A DNA stretch of 14,873 nucleotides from JASFUX01 sp050050115 (lineage in GTDB: Bacteria > Pseudomonadota > Alphaproteobacteria > Caulobacterales > Maricaulaceae). The notes under the pieces are model-generated. The model saw only the letters and a list, made by a program, of their open reading frames with translations, ran no database searches and had not been told where the DNA came from. The translations under genes were made by a program, and so were the position numbers. Positions 1 through 6,415 of the stretch are shown piece by piece. Location: the NCBI GenBank assembly GCA_050050115.1, contig JASFUX010000060.1, positions 1 to 14,873 on the forward strand, given 5' to 3'. Position 1 is the first letter of the stretch, and every line of letters starts with the position of its first letter.

Positions 1-210
1 CCGCAACGTCTCGACGCCGAGCGGCTTGTCCGAAGCGAACAGCAGCGCTTCGAGCATGCGCTTGTGCTCGCGCCGGCGCGCGTCTTCCTCGTCGGCTTCA
101 AGTTGGGCGCGCGTAGGTTCATGCGCCGCGGCGAGGCGGCGCACCGCGGCCTCGATGTCGGCCGCGTCGGGGACTCTCAGATCCGTCGGCTTGGTTTCGG
201 CCTTGCTCAC
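1..210 (-). CDS. scpB: Segregation and condensation protein ScpB, N-terminal part (cut by window edge)
   Basis: Only the first 70 codons are present; the reading frame is open to base 1 with no stop. ScpB is the winged-helix kleisin partner that, with ScpA and SMC, forms the bacterial condensin. The visible conserved part is the start of the first winged helix at residues 52-64 (MLEALLFASDKPL), typical of the family. It follows a roughly 50-residue charged N-terminal extension rich in Ala, Glu and Arg. The start is a GTG whose first two bases overlap the scpA stop (GTGA), with a strong GAGGAGG ribosome site 7 bases upstream. An ATG at codon 52 would cut into the conserved region, so the GTG is preferred. 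It is last in the SPOR-nagZ-scpA-scpB operon as far as the window shows. This short ORF was worked out by hand. Identity rests on the motif plus position after scpA. Confidence 0.85.
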   Translation of the reverse strand, partial: MSKAETKPTDLRVPDAADIEAAVRRLAAAHEPTRAQLEADEEDARRREHKRMLEALLFASDKPLGVETLR

Positions 211-1025
211 GCCGCGGCCTCCTCGTCTGAACCGTCGCTCGAACCATCACCGGCGCGACCGCGCAGAAAGATCGGCGCGAAGGTCTCGTCTTGGCGCAGC
301 TCGGCCGTTCCTTCCTTGGCCAGCTCCAGCCCGGCGGCGAAGGCGCTGGCGAGCACCGAGCGGCGCGGCGGCGGGTCAGCGAAGAGATCGTCCGGCGGCA
401 GAGCGCTCGACAGCTCGAACCAGCCCTTGCGCTGCGGCAGGGTCGCCTTCAACCGCGCGCGCGCATCGTCGAGCGCATAGACCTTGGGCGCGGGCAGCGT
501 ATAGCGCTTCTTCGCGACCGCGACCCGGCGCGCGCCGTAGGCTTTGAGCAGATCGTAAAGCTCAGCGGTCGGCGCGCCGGACGGTTCGGCGGCGATGTCC
601 TCGGGCGCGCCGCGGACAAATACGTCCCGGCCGAGCACCCAGCGTTCGTTCAGCTCCTCGACCGCCCGGCGCATCGCGTCGAGGCGCGTCAGGCGGAAGG
701 CGAGCCGGCGCGCCTGTTCCTCGGGCGGCAGCTCCTCGTCCGGCTCGCGCTCGGGCGCAGGCAGCAAGAGCCGCGACTTCAGCTGCGCCAGCCAGGCCGC
801 CATCACCAGATAGTCCGCCGCGATCTCGATCCGCAGCCGCGTCGCCGTGGTGATGAACGCGAGGTACTGATCGGCCAGCGCCGACATCGACAGCGCCTTG
901 AGGTCGATCTTGCCGGCGCGCGCGAGCGCCAGCAGCAGGTGCAGGGGACCTTCGAAATCCCCCAGGTCGGTGCGGAAGACCTCCTCGGGATCGAGGTCGG
1001 CGAGTTCCGCCTCGACGCCGCTCAA
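207..1025 (-). CDS. scpA: Segregation and condensation protein ScpA (kleisin)
   Basis: 272 residues, normal length for ScpA. ScpA is the kleisin that bridges SMC heads and, with ScpB, condenses and segregates the chromosome. Visible features: the N-terminal SMC-neck binding segment with FEGPLHLLL at residues 24-32 (most families have FEGPLDLLL), the helix DYLVMAAWLAQLKSRLLLP at 71-89, an acidic/charged linker, and a C-terminal winged helix near 215-260 ending in FAPIFLR. The tail is a short Gly-Ser-Asp/Glu-Glu-Ala stretch. The start is TTG, overlapping the nagZ stop as TTGA. The next in-frame Met is residue 47, inside the conserved domain, and a strong GGGGAGG site lies 7 bases upstream, so TTG is well supported. 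It overlaps scpB by 3 bases downstream. Family identity is very secure. Confidence 0.95.
   Translation of the reverse strand: MSGVEAELADLDPEEVFRTDLGDFEGPLHLLLALARAGKIDLKALSMSALADQYLAFITTATRLRIEIAADYLVMAAWLAQLKSRLLLPAPEREPDEELPPEEQARRLAFRLTRLDAMRRAVEELNERWVLGRDVFVRGAPEDIAAEPSGAPTAELYDLLKAYGARRVAVAKKRYTLPAPKVYALDDARARLKATLPQRKGWFELSSALPPDDLFADPPPRRSVLASAFAAGLELAKEGTAELRQDETFAPIFLRGRAGDGSSDGSDEEAAA
218..224 (-). promoter_or_regulatory. Ribosome binding site of scpB, inside the scpA 3' end
   Basis: The minus strand reads GAGGAGG here, 7 bases before the GTG of scpB. It lies inside the last codons of scpA (the Asp-Glu-Glu-Ala-Ala-Ala tail), so scpB translation is probably coupled to scpA termination. 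This site is the main reason for choosing the GTG start. Confidence 0.7.
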
Positions 1026-2062
1026 GCGACCGCCTCCCCGGACGCGCCCCAGAGTCCGCCGATCAGCTCGGCCAGCCTGGCCTCGGCTGCGTCGGCGTCG
1101 AACGCTTGGGGCGTTCCGCGTGCTGCTTCGGCGCGCTCGGCGCGCGCAAGCGCCTTTCCTTCGAGCGCCGGCGTTGCGGCGAGCACGCCCTCCATCTCCG
1201 CCCGGTCGGCGTTGCAGTGCAGGACCACGTCGCAGTCGGCCGCGAGGGCGCGCCGCGCGCGCTCTTCAAAGGTCCCGCCGAGAGCTTTCATCGAGATGTC
1301 GTCGGTCATCAACAGGCCGCCAAATCCGATCTTGCCGCGCATGATCTCCGACACGATTGTGGGCGAGGTCGTTGCCGGATTGTTCTCATCCCAAGCTGGA
1401 TAAAGCAGATGCGCCGTCATGGCCATGGGCGCGTCCTTTAAAGCTGCGAACGGCGCGCAATCTGTGGCTTCGAGGTCCGCGGCCGACGCTTCCGCCCGGG
1501 GCATCTCGAAGTGGCTGTCGACCGTCGCCCGGCCGTGCCCTGGCATATGCTTGATCACCCCCGCCAAGCCCGCGTGCGCAAGCCCTTCAAGCACGGCGCG
1601 GCCAAGCGCGATCACGGGTTCAGGCTCCTCGCCCAGGACCCGGTCGCCGACCACGGCTTTGTTGGCGCCCCGCCGGCCGATGTCGAGGTTGGGAACGCAA
1701 TCGACATCAATGCCGACCGCCGCCAGCTCATGGCCGATAAGCTGGAAATTCAGCCGCGCCGCCTCGACCGCGGCCTCGGGGTCTTGCTTGTAGAGTTCGC
1801 CGAAGACCCGGCCCGGCGGGCGCTTCTTCCAGTTGGGCGGGCCGATGCGCTGGACCCGGCCGCCTTCCTGGTCGACCAGGACCGGCGCGTTGCGCCCCAC
1901 GCAGTCGCGCAAGGCTCCGGTCAGCCGCTTGAGCTGCTCGGGATCCTCGACGCTGCGCTTGAAGATGATGAAGCCCCAGGGATCGGCCTCGCGCAGGAAC
2001 GCCGCCTCGTCCGGCTCAAGGGTCGGGCCGGCCGCCCCCAGTATGACCGCGCGCGCGCTCAT
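1022..2062 (-). CDS. nagZ: Beta-N-acetylhexosaminidase NagZ (GH3, peptidoglycan recycling)
   Basis: 346 residues, the single-domain length of Gram-negative NagZ. The enzyme is cytoplasmic and removes N-acetylglucosamine from GlcNAc-anhydroMurNAc-peptides recovered during cell-wall recycling. Diagnostic GH3/NagZ features are present: VDQEGGRVQRI at 63-73, the KHMPGHGRATVDSH block at 171-184 (Asp182 and His184 form the catalytic acid/base dyad of this family), and MTDDISM at 252-258 with nucleophile Asp254. There is no signal peptide, which fits a cytosolic enzyme. The ATG at 2060-2062 has no clear ribosome site and lies 18 bases after the SPOR gene stop, so it probably depends on upstream translation. 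Its TGA stop overlaps the scpA start. In some Gram-negatives NagZ products induce AmpC beta-lactamase; no ampC or ampR gene is visible here. Confidence 0.95.
   Translation of the reverse strand: MSARAVILGAAGPTLEPDEAAFLREADPWGFIIFKRSVEDPEQLKRLTGALRDCVGRNAPVLVDQEGGRVQRIGPPNWKKRPPGRVFGELYKQDPEAAVEAARLNFQLIGHELAAVGIDVDCVPNLDIGRRGANKAVVGDRVLGEEPEPVIALGRAVLEGLAHAGLAGVIKHMPGHGRATVDSHFEMPRAEASAADLEATDCAPFAALKDAPMAMTAHLLYPAWDENNPATTSPTIVSEIMRGKIGFGGLLMTDDISMKALGGTFEERARRALAADCDVVLHCNADRAEMEGVLAATPALEGKALARAERAEAARGTPQAFDADAAEARLAELIGGLWGASGEAVA
1033..1039 (-). promoter_or_regulatory. Ribosome binding site deciding the TTG start of scpA
   Basis: The minus strand carries GGGGAGG, 7 bases before the TTG start of scpA, inside the 3' end of nagZ. 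A near-perfect anti-16S match next to a rare TTG start that overlaps the upstream stop suggests the strong site compensates for the weak start codon. Confidence 0.7.
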
Positions 2063-2080
2063 GAAGCGATGCTGGCCGAC

Positions 2081-3019
2081 TTAGGAGCCGGTCACAAGGC
2101 ACTCGCGCTCGCGCGCCTTGAGCTGGTCGCAGAAGTCCGACGCCGCTTCGCGGGAATCAAAGCCCGCCACGCGGAGGCGGTAGTGCACGCCGCGGTCGCC
2201 CAGGTCGGCGCGGGCGACGTCCTGACGCTTGCCCCGCAGCATCGAGCCGAACTCGGCGCGGAACTCGTTCCAGCCGACGCCCGCAGCGTCTTCGCTGCGA
2301 TAAGAGGCGACCTGGACGAAGTAGGTTCCCGGATGGGTGGCGGGCTGGCTCGCCGCCGGCGATGGCGCGGCGGCGCGCGCGGGGGTCTGCCCGCCCGTCG
2401 GCGCGGACGCGGTCTGGATTTCGGAGTCGGCCAGCGGTCGGGCGTCGAGCCGGACGTTCGAGGTCTCCTCCACGGTTTGCGCGGCCGTCTCAAGCGTGCG
2501 CGGTCCTTCGGAGCGCGCCGGCGGCGCGGCTTCAGCCTCGCGGACCGCCTCGGCGGCGGTCGACAGCGTCTGATCCTCGACGCCGAGAAGCCGCGCGACT
2601 TCGGTTTCGCTCAAGTCCGCCTCGAACGACGGAGGGACGGCTTGCGTCGCAACGGGCGGGCCGTCCTCAACCGCAGCGGTGCTGGGCGCCTCGGCTGCGG
2701 CGGGGGCTTCGTCGGCCGGCTCCTCGATCACGTCGAAGACGCGGATGTCGAGGTGGGCCGTCTCGACGCCGCCGGGATCTTCGGGCTGCACCTTGTACGG
2801 ATCGACGCTCGCAACGATGTGCGGCGGCGCATCGCGCCCGCCTTCGCGGACACCCTGGTTGTAAGTGCTCCAGATGATGCCGATCAGCGCCAGCAGCACC
2901 GCCATGCAGATCCCAAGCAAGATCGGCCCGCGCCCGGAGTCCTCGTCGAACGGCTCGGCGGGACCGAATCCGGGAGTGTTCCGGCGCATCGGCGCGTAGG
3001 CGGTGTCGGCTCGGTTCAT
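2081..3019 (-). CDS. ftsN: SPOR-domain inner-membrane protein, probable FtsN-like division protein
   Basis: 312 residues from the ATG at 3017-3019. Order of parts: short cytosolic N-terminus (1-30), one membrane helix (about 31-50, ILLGICMAVLLALIGIIW), a long periplasmic linker rich in Ala, Pro and Glu (about 60-230), and a C-terminal SPOR domain (about 231-312) with two cysteines at 297 and 307. SPOR domains bind denuded glycan strands at the septum. This bitopic layout is that of FtsN. As I remember it, the Caulobacter FtsN gene is the SPOR gene directly upstream of nagZ, so the symbol rests on architecture plus synteny. The frame opens further up to a TTG near 3094, but the added residues look non-coding and the ATG is preferred. 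It is probably the first gene of the operon with nagZ, scpA and scpB. A generic SPOR protein is the fallback call. Confidence 0.82.
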   Translation of the reverse strand: MNRADTAYAPMRRNTPGFGPAEPFDEDSGRGPILLGICMAVLLALIGIIWSTYNQGVREGGRDAPPHIVASVDPYKVQPEDPGGVETAHLDIRVFDVIEEPADEAPAAAEAPSTAAVEDGPPVATQAVPPSFEADLSETEVARLLGVEDQTLSTAAEAVREAEAAPPARSEGPRTLETAAQTVEETSNVRLDARPLADSEIQTASAPTGGQTPARAAAPSPAASQPATHPGTYFVQVASYRSEDAAGVGWNEFRAEFGSMLRGKRQDVARADLGDRGVHYRLRVAGFDSREAASDFCDQLKARERECLVTGS

Positions 3020-3098
3020 CTGGCGTCTCGCCCTCGCTCGCGTGAACGGCGCAACGGCGCTTGGCCCAAGGTCCAACCCAAGGAAACCCGCCAAGCGT

Positions 3099-3112
3099 TA
3101 AGGATTGCCTTA
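3099..3112. promoter_or_regulatory. Short perfect dyad in the dgt/ftsN spacer, possible operator
   Basis: TAAGG-ATTG-CCTTA is a perfect inverted repeat (5-base arms, 4-base spacer) about 80 bases upstream of the ftsN-like start. On the minus strand it reads into TTAAC, one half of the CtrA box (TTAA-N7-TTAAC), but the other half is poor (TAAG), so a CtrA site is only a weak suggestion. GANTC (CcrM methylation) sites lie close by at 3135-3139 and 3183-3187. Confidence 0.25.
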
Positions 3113-3118
3113 CCGTAT

Positions 3119-3149
3119 GGCCCTGCTTCGCCCTGATTCGTCTAGGGCC
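3119..3149. repeat. Inverted repeat GGCCCT/AGGGCC after dgt
   Basis: Six-base perfect arms (GGCCCT at 3119-3124, AGGGCC at 3144-3149) enclose 19 bases, 62 bases beyond the dgt stop on the minus strand. It could be a weak stem terminating dgt transcription. There is no T-run on either side, so an intrinsic terminator is doubtful. The rest of this 191-base spacer shows no gene. Confidence 0.2.
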
Positions 3150-3210
3150 GAGCCGCGGCTGGTCCGCCGATTTCTCTGAGGAGATTCAGCACGCCGCCGT
3201 CCGGCTTCGC

Positions 3211-4410
3211 TCAGGCGAGCTGCGCGCCGAGGAGCTTGCGGTGCTCTTCAAGGGCGAAGGCGTCGGTCATGCCGGCGATGTAGTCGCAGACCACGCGCGC
3301 GGTCACCGCCTCGCCCGGACCGCCCGCCGCCTCGCTCCAGCCGGGCGGCAGCATGGCCGGGTCGTTCATGAACGCTTCGAACAGCTCGGCGACCACCTTG
3401 CGCGCCCGCGCGATCATCCGGTTGACCTTGTAATGGCGGTACATGTTCTCCCAGAGGAAGGCGCGCAGCGGCTTCTCGATCGCCTCCATGTCGGCGGAGA
3501 AGGAAACAAGCCGGTCGGGCAGCGCGCGCACCTCCTCGGCGCTCTGCGGCCGGGCCGCGTCGAGCCGGCGGCGGGACTCCGCGACGAGGTCGGCGATCAT
3601 CGCGCCGATGGTCCGCCGGACCGCCTCGTGGTTCAGCCGCGCCTGCTCCAGCGTTGGATAGGCCGTGATCACCTCGAGGAAAGCGTCGCCGACCATGGGC
3701 AGCGCCAGCATGTCCTCCACCGTAAAGAGGCCGGCGCGCAGGCCGTCGTCGATGTCGTGGTTGTTGTAGGCGATGTCGTCCGCGAGCGCGGCGATCTGCG
3801 CCTCGAGCCCGGCGAAGGTGTCGAGCTCCAGCTCGCGCCAACCCTCGTAGGCCTTGAGCGCCCACGGCAGGTCGTCCTCGGAGACCTCGTCGGTCAGCAC
3901 CGGGCCGTTGTGCTTGACCACGCCTTCGAGCGTTTCCCAGGTGAGGTTGAGGCCGTTGAACTCCGCATACCGCGCTTCAAGCTCGGTGACGATGCGCAGC
4001 GTCTGGGCGTTGTGATCGAAGCCGCCGAAGTCGGTCATGCAATCCTGCAGGGCCGCTTCGCCGGCGTGGCCGAACGGCGGATGGCCGAGGTCGTGCGCCA
4101 GCGCGAGGGTTTCAGCGAGGTCTTCGTCGGCGCCGAGCACGCGGGCGATCGACCGGGCGATCTGAGAGACCTCGAGCGAATGGGTCAGACGCGTGCGGTA
4201 GAGGTCGCCCTCGTGCGCGACGAAGACCTGGGTCTTGCCTTTCAGCCGCCGAAACGCGGTCGAATGGATGATCCGGTCGCGGTCGCGCTGGAAGGGCGTG
4301 CGAGTGCGGCTGGCGGGCTCAGGATGCCGTCGGCCGCGGCTTTCCTGAGGGTCGCACGCGAACGGTGCGCGCCAGACGGTGCCGGGGTAATCCGGTCCTT
4401 CGGGGGTCAT
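3211..4410 (-). CDS. dgt: Deoxyguanosinetriphosphate triphosphohydrolase-like protein (HD-domain dNTPase)
   Basis: 399 residues from the ATG at 4408-4410. The family hydrolyses dNTPs to the deoxynucleoside and triphosphate, controlling nucleotide pools; many members need an activating dNTP. Motifs: RDRIIHSTAFRRLKGKTQVF near 43-62, THSLEVSQIAR with metal-ligand His77, LAHDLGHPPFGHAGE at 104-118 holding His106-Asp107 and the active-site histidines, FDHNAQTLRI at 130-139, and ADDIAYNNHD at 209-218 with the last metal ligand Asp. Length fits the short dGTPase-like class found in alphaproteobacteria, not the roughly 500-residue E. coli form. An in-frame ATG at 4471-4473 would add 21 residues but has no ribosome site and would sit on the proposed erpA promoter. 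The chosen ATG has GAAGG 8 bases upstream. It diverges from erpA. True substrate preference cannot be read from sequence. Confidence 0.93.
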   Translation of the reverse strand: MTPEGPDYPGTVWRAPFACDPQESRGRRHPEPASRTRTPFQRDRDRIIHSTAFRRLKGKTQVFVAHEGDLYRTRLTHSLEVSQIARSIARVLGADEDLAETLALAHDLGHPPFGHAGEAALQDCMTDFGGFDHNAQTLRIVTELEARYAEFNGLNLTWETLEGVVKHNGPVLTDEVSEDDLPWALKAYEGWRELELDTFAGLEAQIAALADDIAYNNHDIDDGLRAGLFTVEDMLALPMVGDAFLEVITAYPTLEQARLNHEAVRRTIGAMIADLVAESRRRLDAARPQSAEEVRALPDRLVSFSADMEAIEKPLRAFLWENMYRHYKVNRMIARARKVVAELFEAFMNDPAMLPPGWSEAAGGPGEAVTARVVCDYIAGMTDAFALEEHRKLLGAQLA

Positions 4411-4418
4411 CGGGCTCG

Positions 4419-4423
4419 CCTTC
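4419..4423 (-). promoter_or_regulatory. Ribosome binding site favouring the shorter dgt start
   Basis: The minus strand reads GAAGG, 8 bases before the ATG at 4408-4410. No such site precedes the upstream in-frame ATG at 4471-4473. This decides the start given for dgt. Confidence 0.5.
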
Positions 4424-4448
4424 ACAGGCGGCGTTTGACCTCCGGTAT

Positions 4449-4476
4449 TTGGCTTTTTGGCGGCTCGGCCCATATT
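4449..4476 (+). promoter_or_regulatory. Candidate erpA promoter (TTGGCT-16-CATATT)
   Basis: In the dgt/erpA divergent spacer, TTGGCT (4449-4454) and CATATT (4471-4476) are separated by 16 bases, about 50 bases before the erpA ATG. It is the only AT-richer patch in the spacer and resembles a housekeeping-sigma promoter. I see no clear Fe-S regulator (IscR/RirA) box. The call is by eye. Confidence 0.3.
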
Positions 4477-4526
4477 CAGTGCATACGCGGCTTCGGGTCG
4501 CGGGCAAAAGGAGAAACGACAAGCTC

Positions 4527-4868
4527 ATGGGGACCGAAGCCCCTTCCGAGACGGTCACGCTGACCCAAAGCGCCGCCAAGCGGATCAACGAGATCATGGC
4601 GGCGGAGAACCGGACGTTCCTGCGCGTCGCGGTGCAGGGCGGCGGCTGCTCGGGCTTCTCCTACGCCTTCGACTTCGCCGACGCGGCCGAGGACGACGAT
4701 CTGGTGATCGAGCGCGACGGCGCGAAGGTGCTGATCGACGAGGTGTCCCTGCCGTTCCTCACCGGCGCGGAGATCGACTTCGTCGACGAGCTGATCGGCG
4801 CGAGCTTCAAGATCAAAAACCCCAACGCGACGATGAGCTGCGGTTGCGGGACCAGCTTTTCGGTTTAG
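4527..4868 (+). CDS. erpA: A-type iron-sulfur carrier protein (ErpA/IscA family)
   Basis: 113 residues, standard for A-type carriers. These small proteins receive Fe-S clusters from the scaffold and pass them to target enzymes. The three conserved cluster-ligand cysteines are present: Cys41 in GGGCSGFSY, and Cys105 and Cys107 in MSCGCGTSF near the C-terminus. The start ATG is preceded by AAGGAGA at 4508-4514; the spacing is slightly long (12 bases) but no other start fits. The longer open frame from 4365 overlaps dgt and is not supported. In alphaproteobacteria the A-type gene near dgt and xth is usually called erpA; IscA or SufA cannot be excluded by sequence alone. It converges with the esterase gene, both TAG stops lying in one palindrome. 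BioB, encoded nearby, is the kind of Fe-S enzyme such a carrier supplies. Confidence 0.92.
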   Translation: MGTEAPSETVTLTQSAAKRINEIMAAENRTFLRVAVQGGGCSGFSYAFDFADAAEDDDLVIERDGAKVLIDEVSLPFLTGAEIDFVDELIGASFKIKNPNATMSCGCGTSFSV

Positions 4869-4888
4869 GGCCGCGCCCTATTCTTCCG
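4866..4888 (+). terminator. Possible terminator stem built from two facing TAG stops (erpA/esterase)
   Basis: TAGGGC-CGC-GCCCTA (4866-4880) is a perfect inverted repeat with 6-base arms. Its ends are the TAG of erpA and, on the other strand, the TAG of the esterase gene. On the plus strand it is followed by a moderately T-rich TATTCTT-type tail, so it could end erpA transcription. The stem is short and the minus-strand side is followed by A-rich sequence, so termination in that direction is less likely. Confidence 0.35.
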
Positions 4889-5813
4889 CATAGAGAAACG
4901 GCACCCCGTTCATGAACGCCGGGATGACTGCGCCCATGTGGTCGGCGCCGTCGAACTCCGCCGTTTCGATGACCAGGCTATCGTAACCGCGCGCCCGCAA
5001 ACCGGCTTCGAACTCGCGTTTCGAGCGCAACATGCCCTCGTTTTCGGCGCCGCCCACAGACATGAACACTCGCGCGGCGAGATCATCGTTGGCCTCGGCG
5101 ACGCGCGCCTCCCGCTCGATCATCATGTAGTCGTCCCACCAGAACGACGGGCTGGAGATGAGGTAGCGATCGAACAGCTCAGGTTGTTCGAGCAGCACAA
5201 AGCCGGCGAACAGGCCGCCGAAAGAGTGACCGCCGAGCGTGCGATCGCCGTTGGTGCGGTAAGCGCTTTCAATCAGCGGAATGATCTCTTCAGAAAGGAC
5301 GCTCAGGAACGCCGCGGCGTCGCCCGAGCGCGGCAGAGCGGCCAGCTCCTGCTCGCTCAAGGGCGCTCCAGCTTCTTCTGCGGCTTGGGCGATGTATTGG
5401 AAGGTGTCGGCGTCAAACCCGGGCAAGGGCGTCGGAGTCATGTCGGCGGCGCGAGCCGCATCCCAGGTCAGGTCCGACCCCGGCCCGACGCCGACCCAGA
5501 TCACGTCGGGTGTTTGCGGTCCAAGCAATGACGAGACCTGAGTGAAGTCCTCGTAGTTCTTGCCCACGCCGTCGTAGACGTAGAACACGCCGTGCCGGCT
5601 CGTTCCGTTCACGTCATAGCCCGGCGGCAAGATCACCGAGACTCGGTATTCGCGGTCATTGACCGCTGAGCGAAAGCGGTAGTCGGCGGTCAGCACTTCG
5701 GCCGACGGCGCCGCCGCAGTCTCGACCTCCGACGTCGCGCCCGGCAGCGTTTCGCACGCGCCAAGCACGGCGACCGCGGCGGCGCCGATGAGAGCCTTGT
5801 GCGCTGTGAACAT
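4878..5813 (-). CDS. Lipoprotein alpha/beta-hydrolase, putative esterase (Fes/esterase-D type)
   Basis: 311 residues. An N-terminal signal with lipobox VLGAC puts the lipidated cysteine at residue 20, so the mature protein should be anchored to a membrane on the periplasmic side; Glu21 at +2 does not suggest inner-membrane retention by the Asp+2 rule. The body is an alpha/beta-hydrolase of the PF00756 putative-esterase group (Fes, IroE, esterase D relatives). It has the strand YRVSVILPPGYD (56-67), nucleophile elbow GGHSFGG with Ser197, SSPSFWW (220-226) as in IroE/YbbA-type esterases, an acidic residue in GGAENEG near 254-260, and catalytic His292 in DGADHMG. The substrate is unknown; siderophore esters or other acyl esters are possible, but no siderophore genes are nearby. 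The start is firm: GAGGGGA lies 5 bases before the ATG. The gene stands alone with a long leader that holds a hairpin. Confidence 0.85.
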   Translation of the reverse strand: MFTAHKALIGAAAVAVLGACETLPGATSEVETAAAPSAEVLTADYRFRSAVNDREYRVSVILPPGYDVNGTSRHGVFYVYDGVGKNYEDFTQVSSLLGPQTPDVIWVGVGPGSDLTWDAARAADMTPTPLPGFDADTFQYIAQAAEEAGAPLSEQELAALPRSGDAAAFLSVLSEEIIPLIESAYRTNGDRTLGGHSFGGLFAGFVLLEQPELFDRYLISSPSFWWDDYMMIEREARVAEANDDLAARVFMSVGGAENEGMLRSKREFEAGLRARGYDSLVIETAEFDGADHMGAVIPAFMNGVPFLYAEE

Positions 5814-5841
5814 GCCTATCCCCTCATTGTTGTTGTGCGCC

Positions 5842-5863
5842 GTGCGCGAACCAGATCGCGCAC
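5842..5863. repeat. Perfect 8-base-arm inverted repeat in the esterase leader
   Basis: GTGCGCGA (5842-5849), loop ACCAGA, TCGCGCAC (5856-5863). The hairpin ends 28 bases before the esterase start codon and just upstream of its ribosome site, on the 5' side of the gene. It could be an operator or an mRNA leader structure. There is no adjacent T-run, so it is not a typical terminator. Confidence 0.45.
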
Positions 5864-5935
5864 CTGTTTGATGCGCCTGAACCGCCCGGCGGATCCCCGA
5901 CGCGACAGCAACCCGGATCGCTGCGCGCAGGGTTT

Positions 5936-5950
5936 TATCGTTTTACGATA
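5936..5950. promoter_or_regulatory. Perfect palindrome TATCGT-TTT-ACGATA, probable repressor operator
   Basis: A 15-base perfect inverted repeat (6-base arms, 3-base centre) lies in the most AT-rich patch of the window (about 5932-5957), 123 bases upstream of the esterase ATG on the minus strand. The ATCG/CGAT dyad is the kind bound by small winged-helix repressors (PadR- or ArsR-type), but I cannot assign a family, and no regulator gene lies in the window. It most likely overlaps the esterase promoter. The rest of 5814-6001 holds only the hairpin at 5842-5863 and no convincing gene. Confidence 0.45.
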
Positions 5951-6001
5951 TATGAAATGACCCAGATGGCAAGCCGCGGCTTCAATGGCCGGGCGAGCGC
6001 C

Positions 6002-6304
6002 TCAGAGCGCGACGACGCCATTCAGCCCCGCAAAGACGGCGAGGCTCAGCACAAGCGTCGCCATCATCAGCTCGGTGCAGCGCGCCGGCTTGGCGCGGGC
6101 GTAGGCCTTCCATGAAAGATGCAGGCCGGCAGCGATCGCCAGGGGACCGGCGAGGCCGAGCGCGAGCCGAAGCCCCTGCTCAGCCACAACGCCCTCGGAT
6201 AACGCCGCAATCATTGCGGCCGGCCAAACCGCGAAACCCAGCGCCACGACGGTCAGGCATGCCGCAGTCGCTGCGATCATACCCAGAACCAGCACGATCA
6301 GCAT
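6002..6304 (-). CDS. Small three-helix membrane protein of unknown function (paralogue of the one at 8072-8407)
   Basis: 100 residues from the ATG at 6302-6304. Three hydrophobic segments are seen: about 1-32, 47-66 and 78-99. A positively charged loop after helix 2 carries W65-K-A-Y-A-R70, then AKPAR. The small membrane protein at 8072-8407 has W67-L-A-Y-A-R72 at almost the same place, with the same three-helix plan, which suggests a shared family. The frame extends upstream to an ATG at 6479-6481, giving 159 residues, but that part overlaps the divergent nitroreductase coding region and looks like low-complexity antisense sequence. The match in length to the paralogue favours the short form. 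No strong ribosome site precedes the ATG, so the start is uncertain. No family name is recognised. It stands divergent from the nitroreductase-bioB pair. Confidence 0.6.
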   Translation of the reverse strand: MLIVLVLGMIAATAACLTVVALGFAVWPAAMIAALSEGVVAEQGLRLALGLAGPLAIAAGLHLSWKAYARAKPARCTELMMATLVLSLAVFAGLNGVVAL

Positions 6305-6415
6305 CGCCCCGGCGTGCCAGGCATGGCGGCGCGGGCGCGGCGCTTCCGTCGCGGGGACGGCCGTGCCATGAAGGGCCTCGCCTTCCGCCTCGACAGCCTC
6401 CGCAGAGACGCGATC

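Noticed and set aside
3020..3094. TTG start giving the SPOR protein 25 more residues
   Set aside because: No ribosome site, and the added residues are not typical of a cytosolic N-terminus; the ATG at 3019 is simpler.
1511..3136. 541-codon plus-strand open frame across nagZ and the SPOR gene
   Set aside because: Arg/Ala/Gly-rich antisense frame created by high GC; the minus strand carries clear nagZ and SPOR motifs over the same bases.
4365..4526. Upstream extension of erpA in the same frame
   Set aside because: Overlaps dgt, lacks similarity to A-type carriers, and a good AAGGAGA site points to the ATG at 4527.
3061..4563. 500-codon plus-strand open frame across dgt
   Set aside because: Antisense to dgt, whose HD motifs are all on the minus strand; no recognisable domain in the plus frame.
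5957..6115. Short plus-strand ORF of about 52 codons just after the 5936-5950 palindrome
   Set aside because: No ribosome site, mostly antisense to the small membrane protein gene, and no recognisable features.
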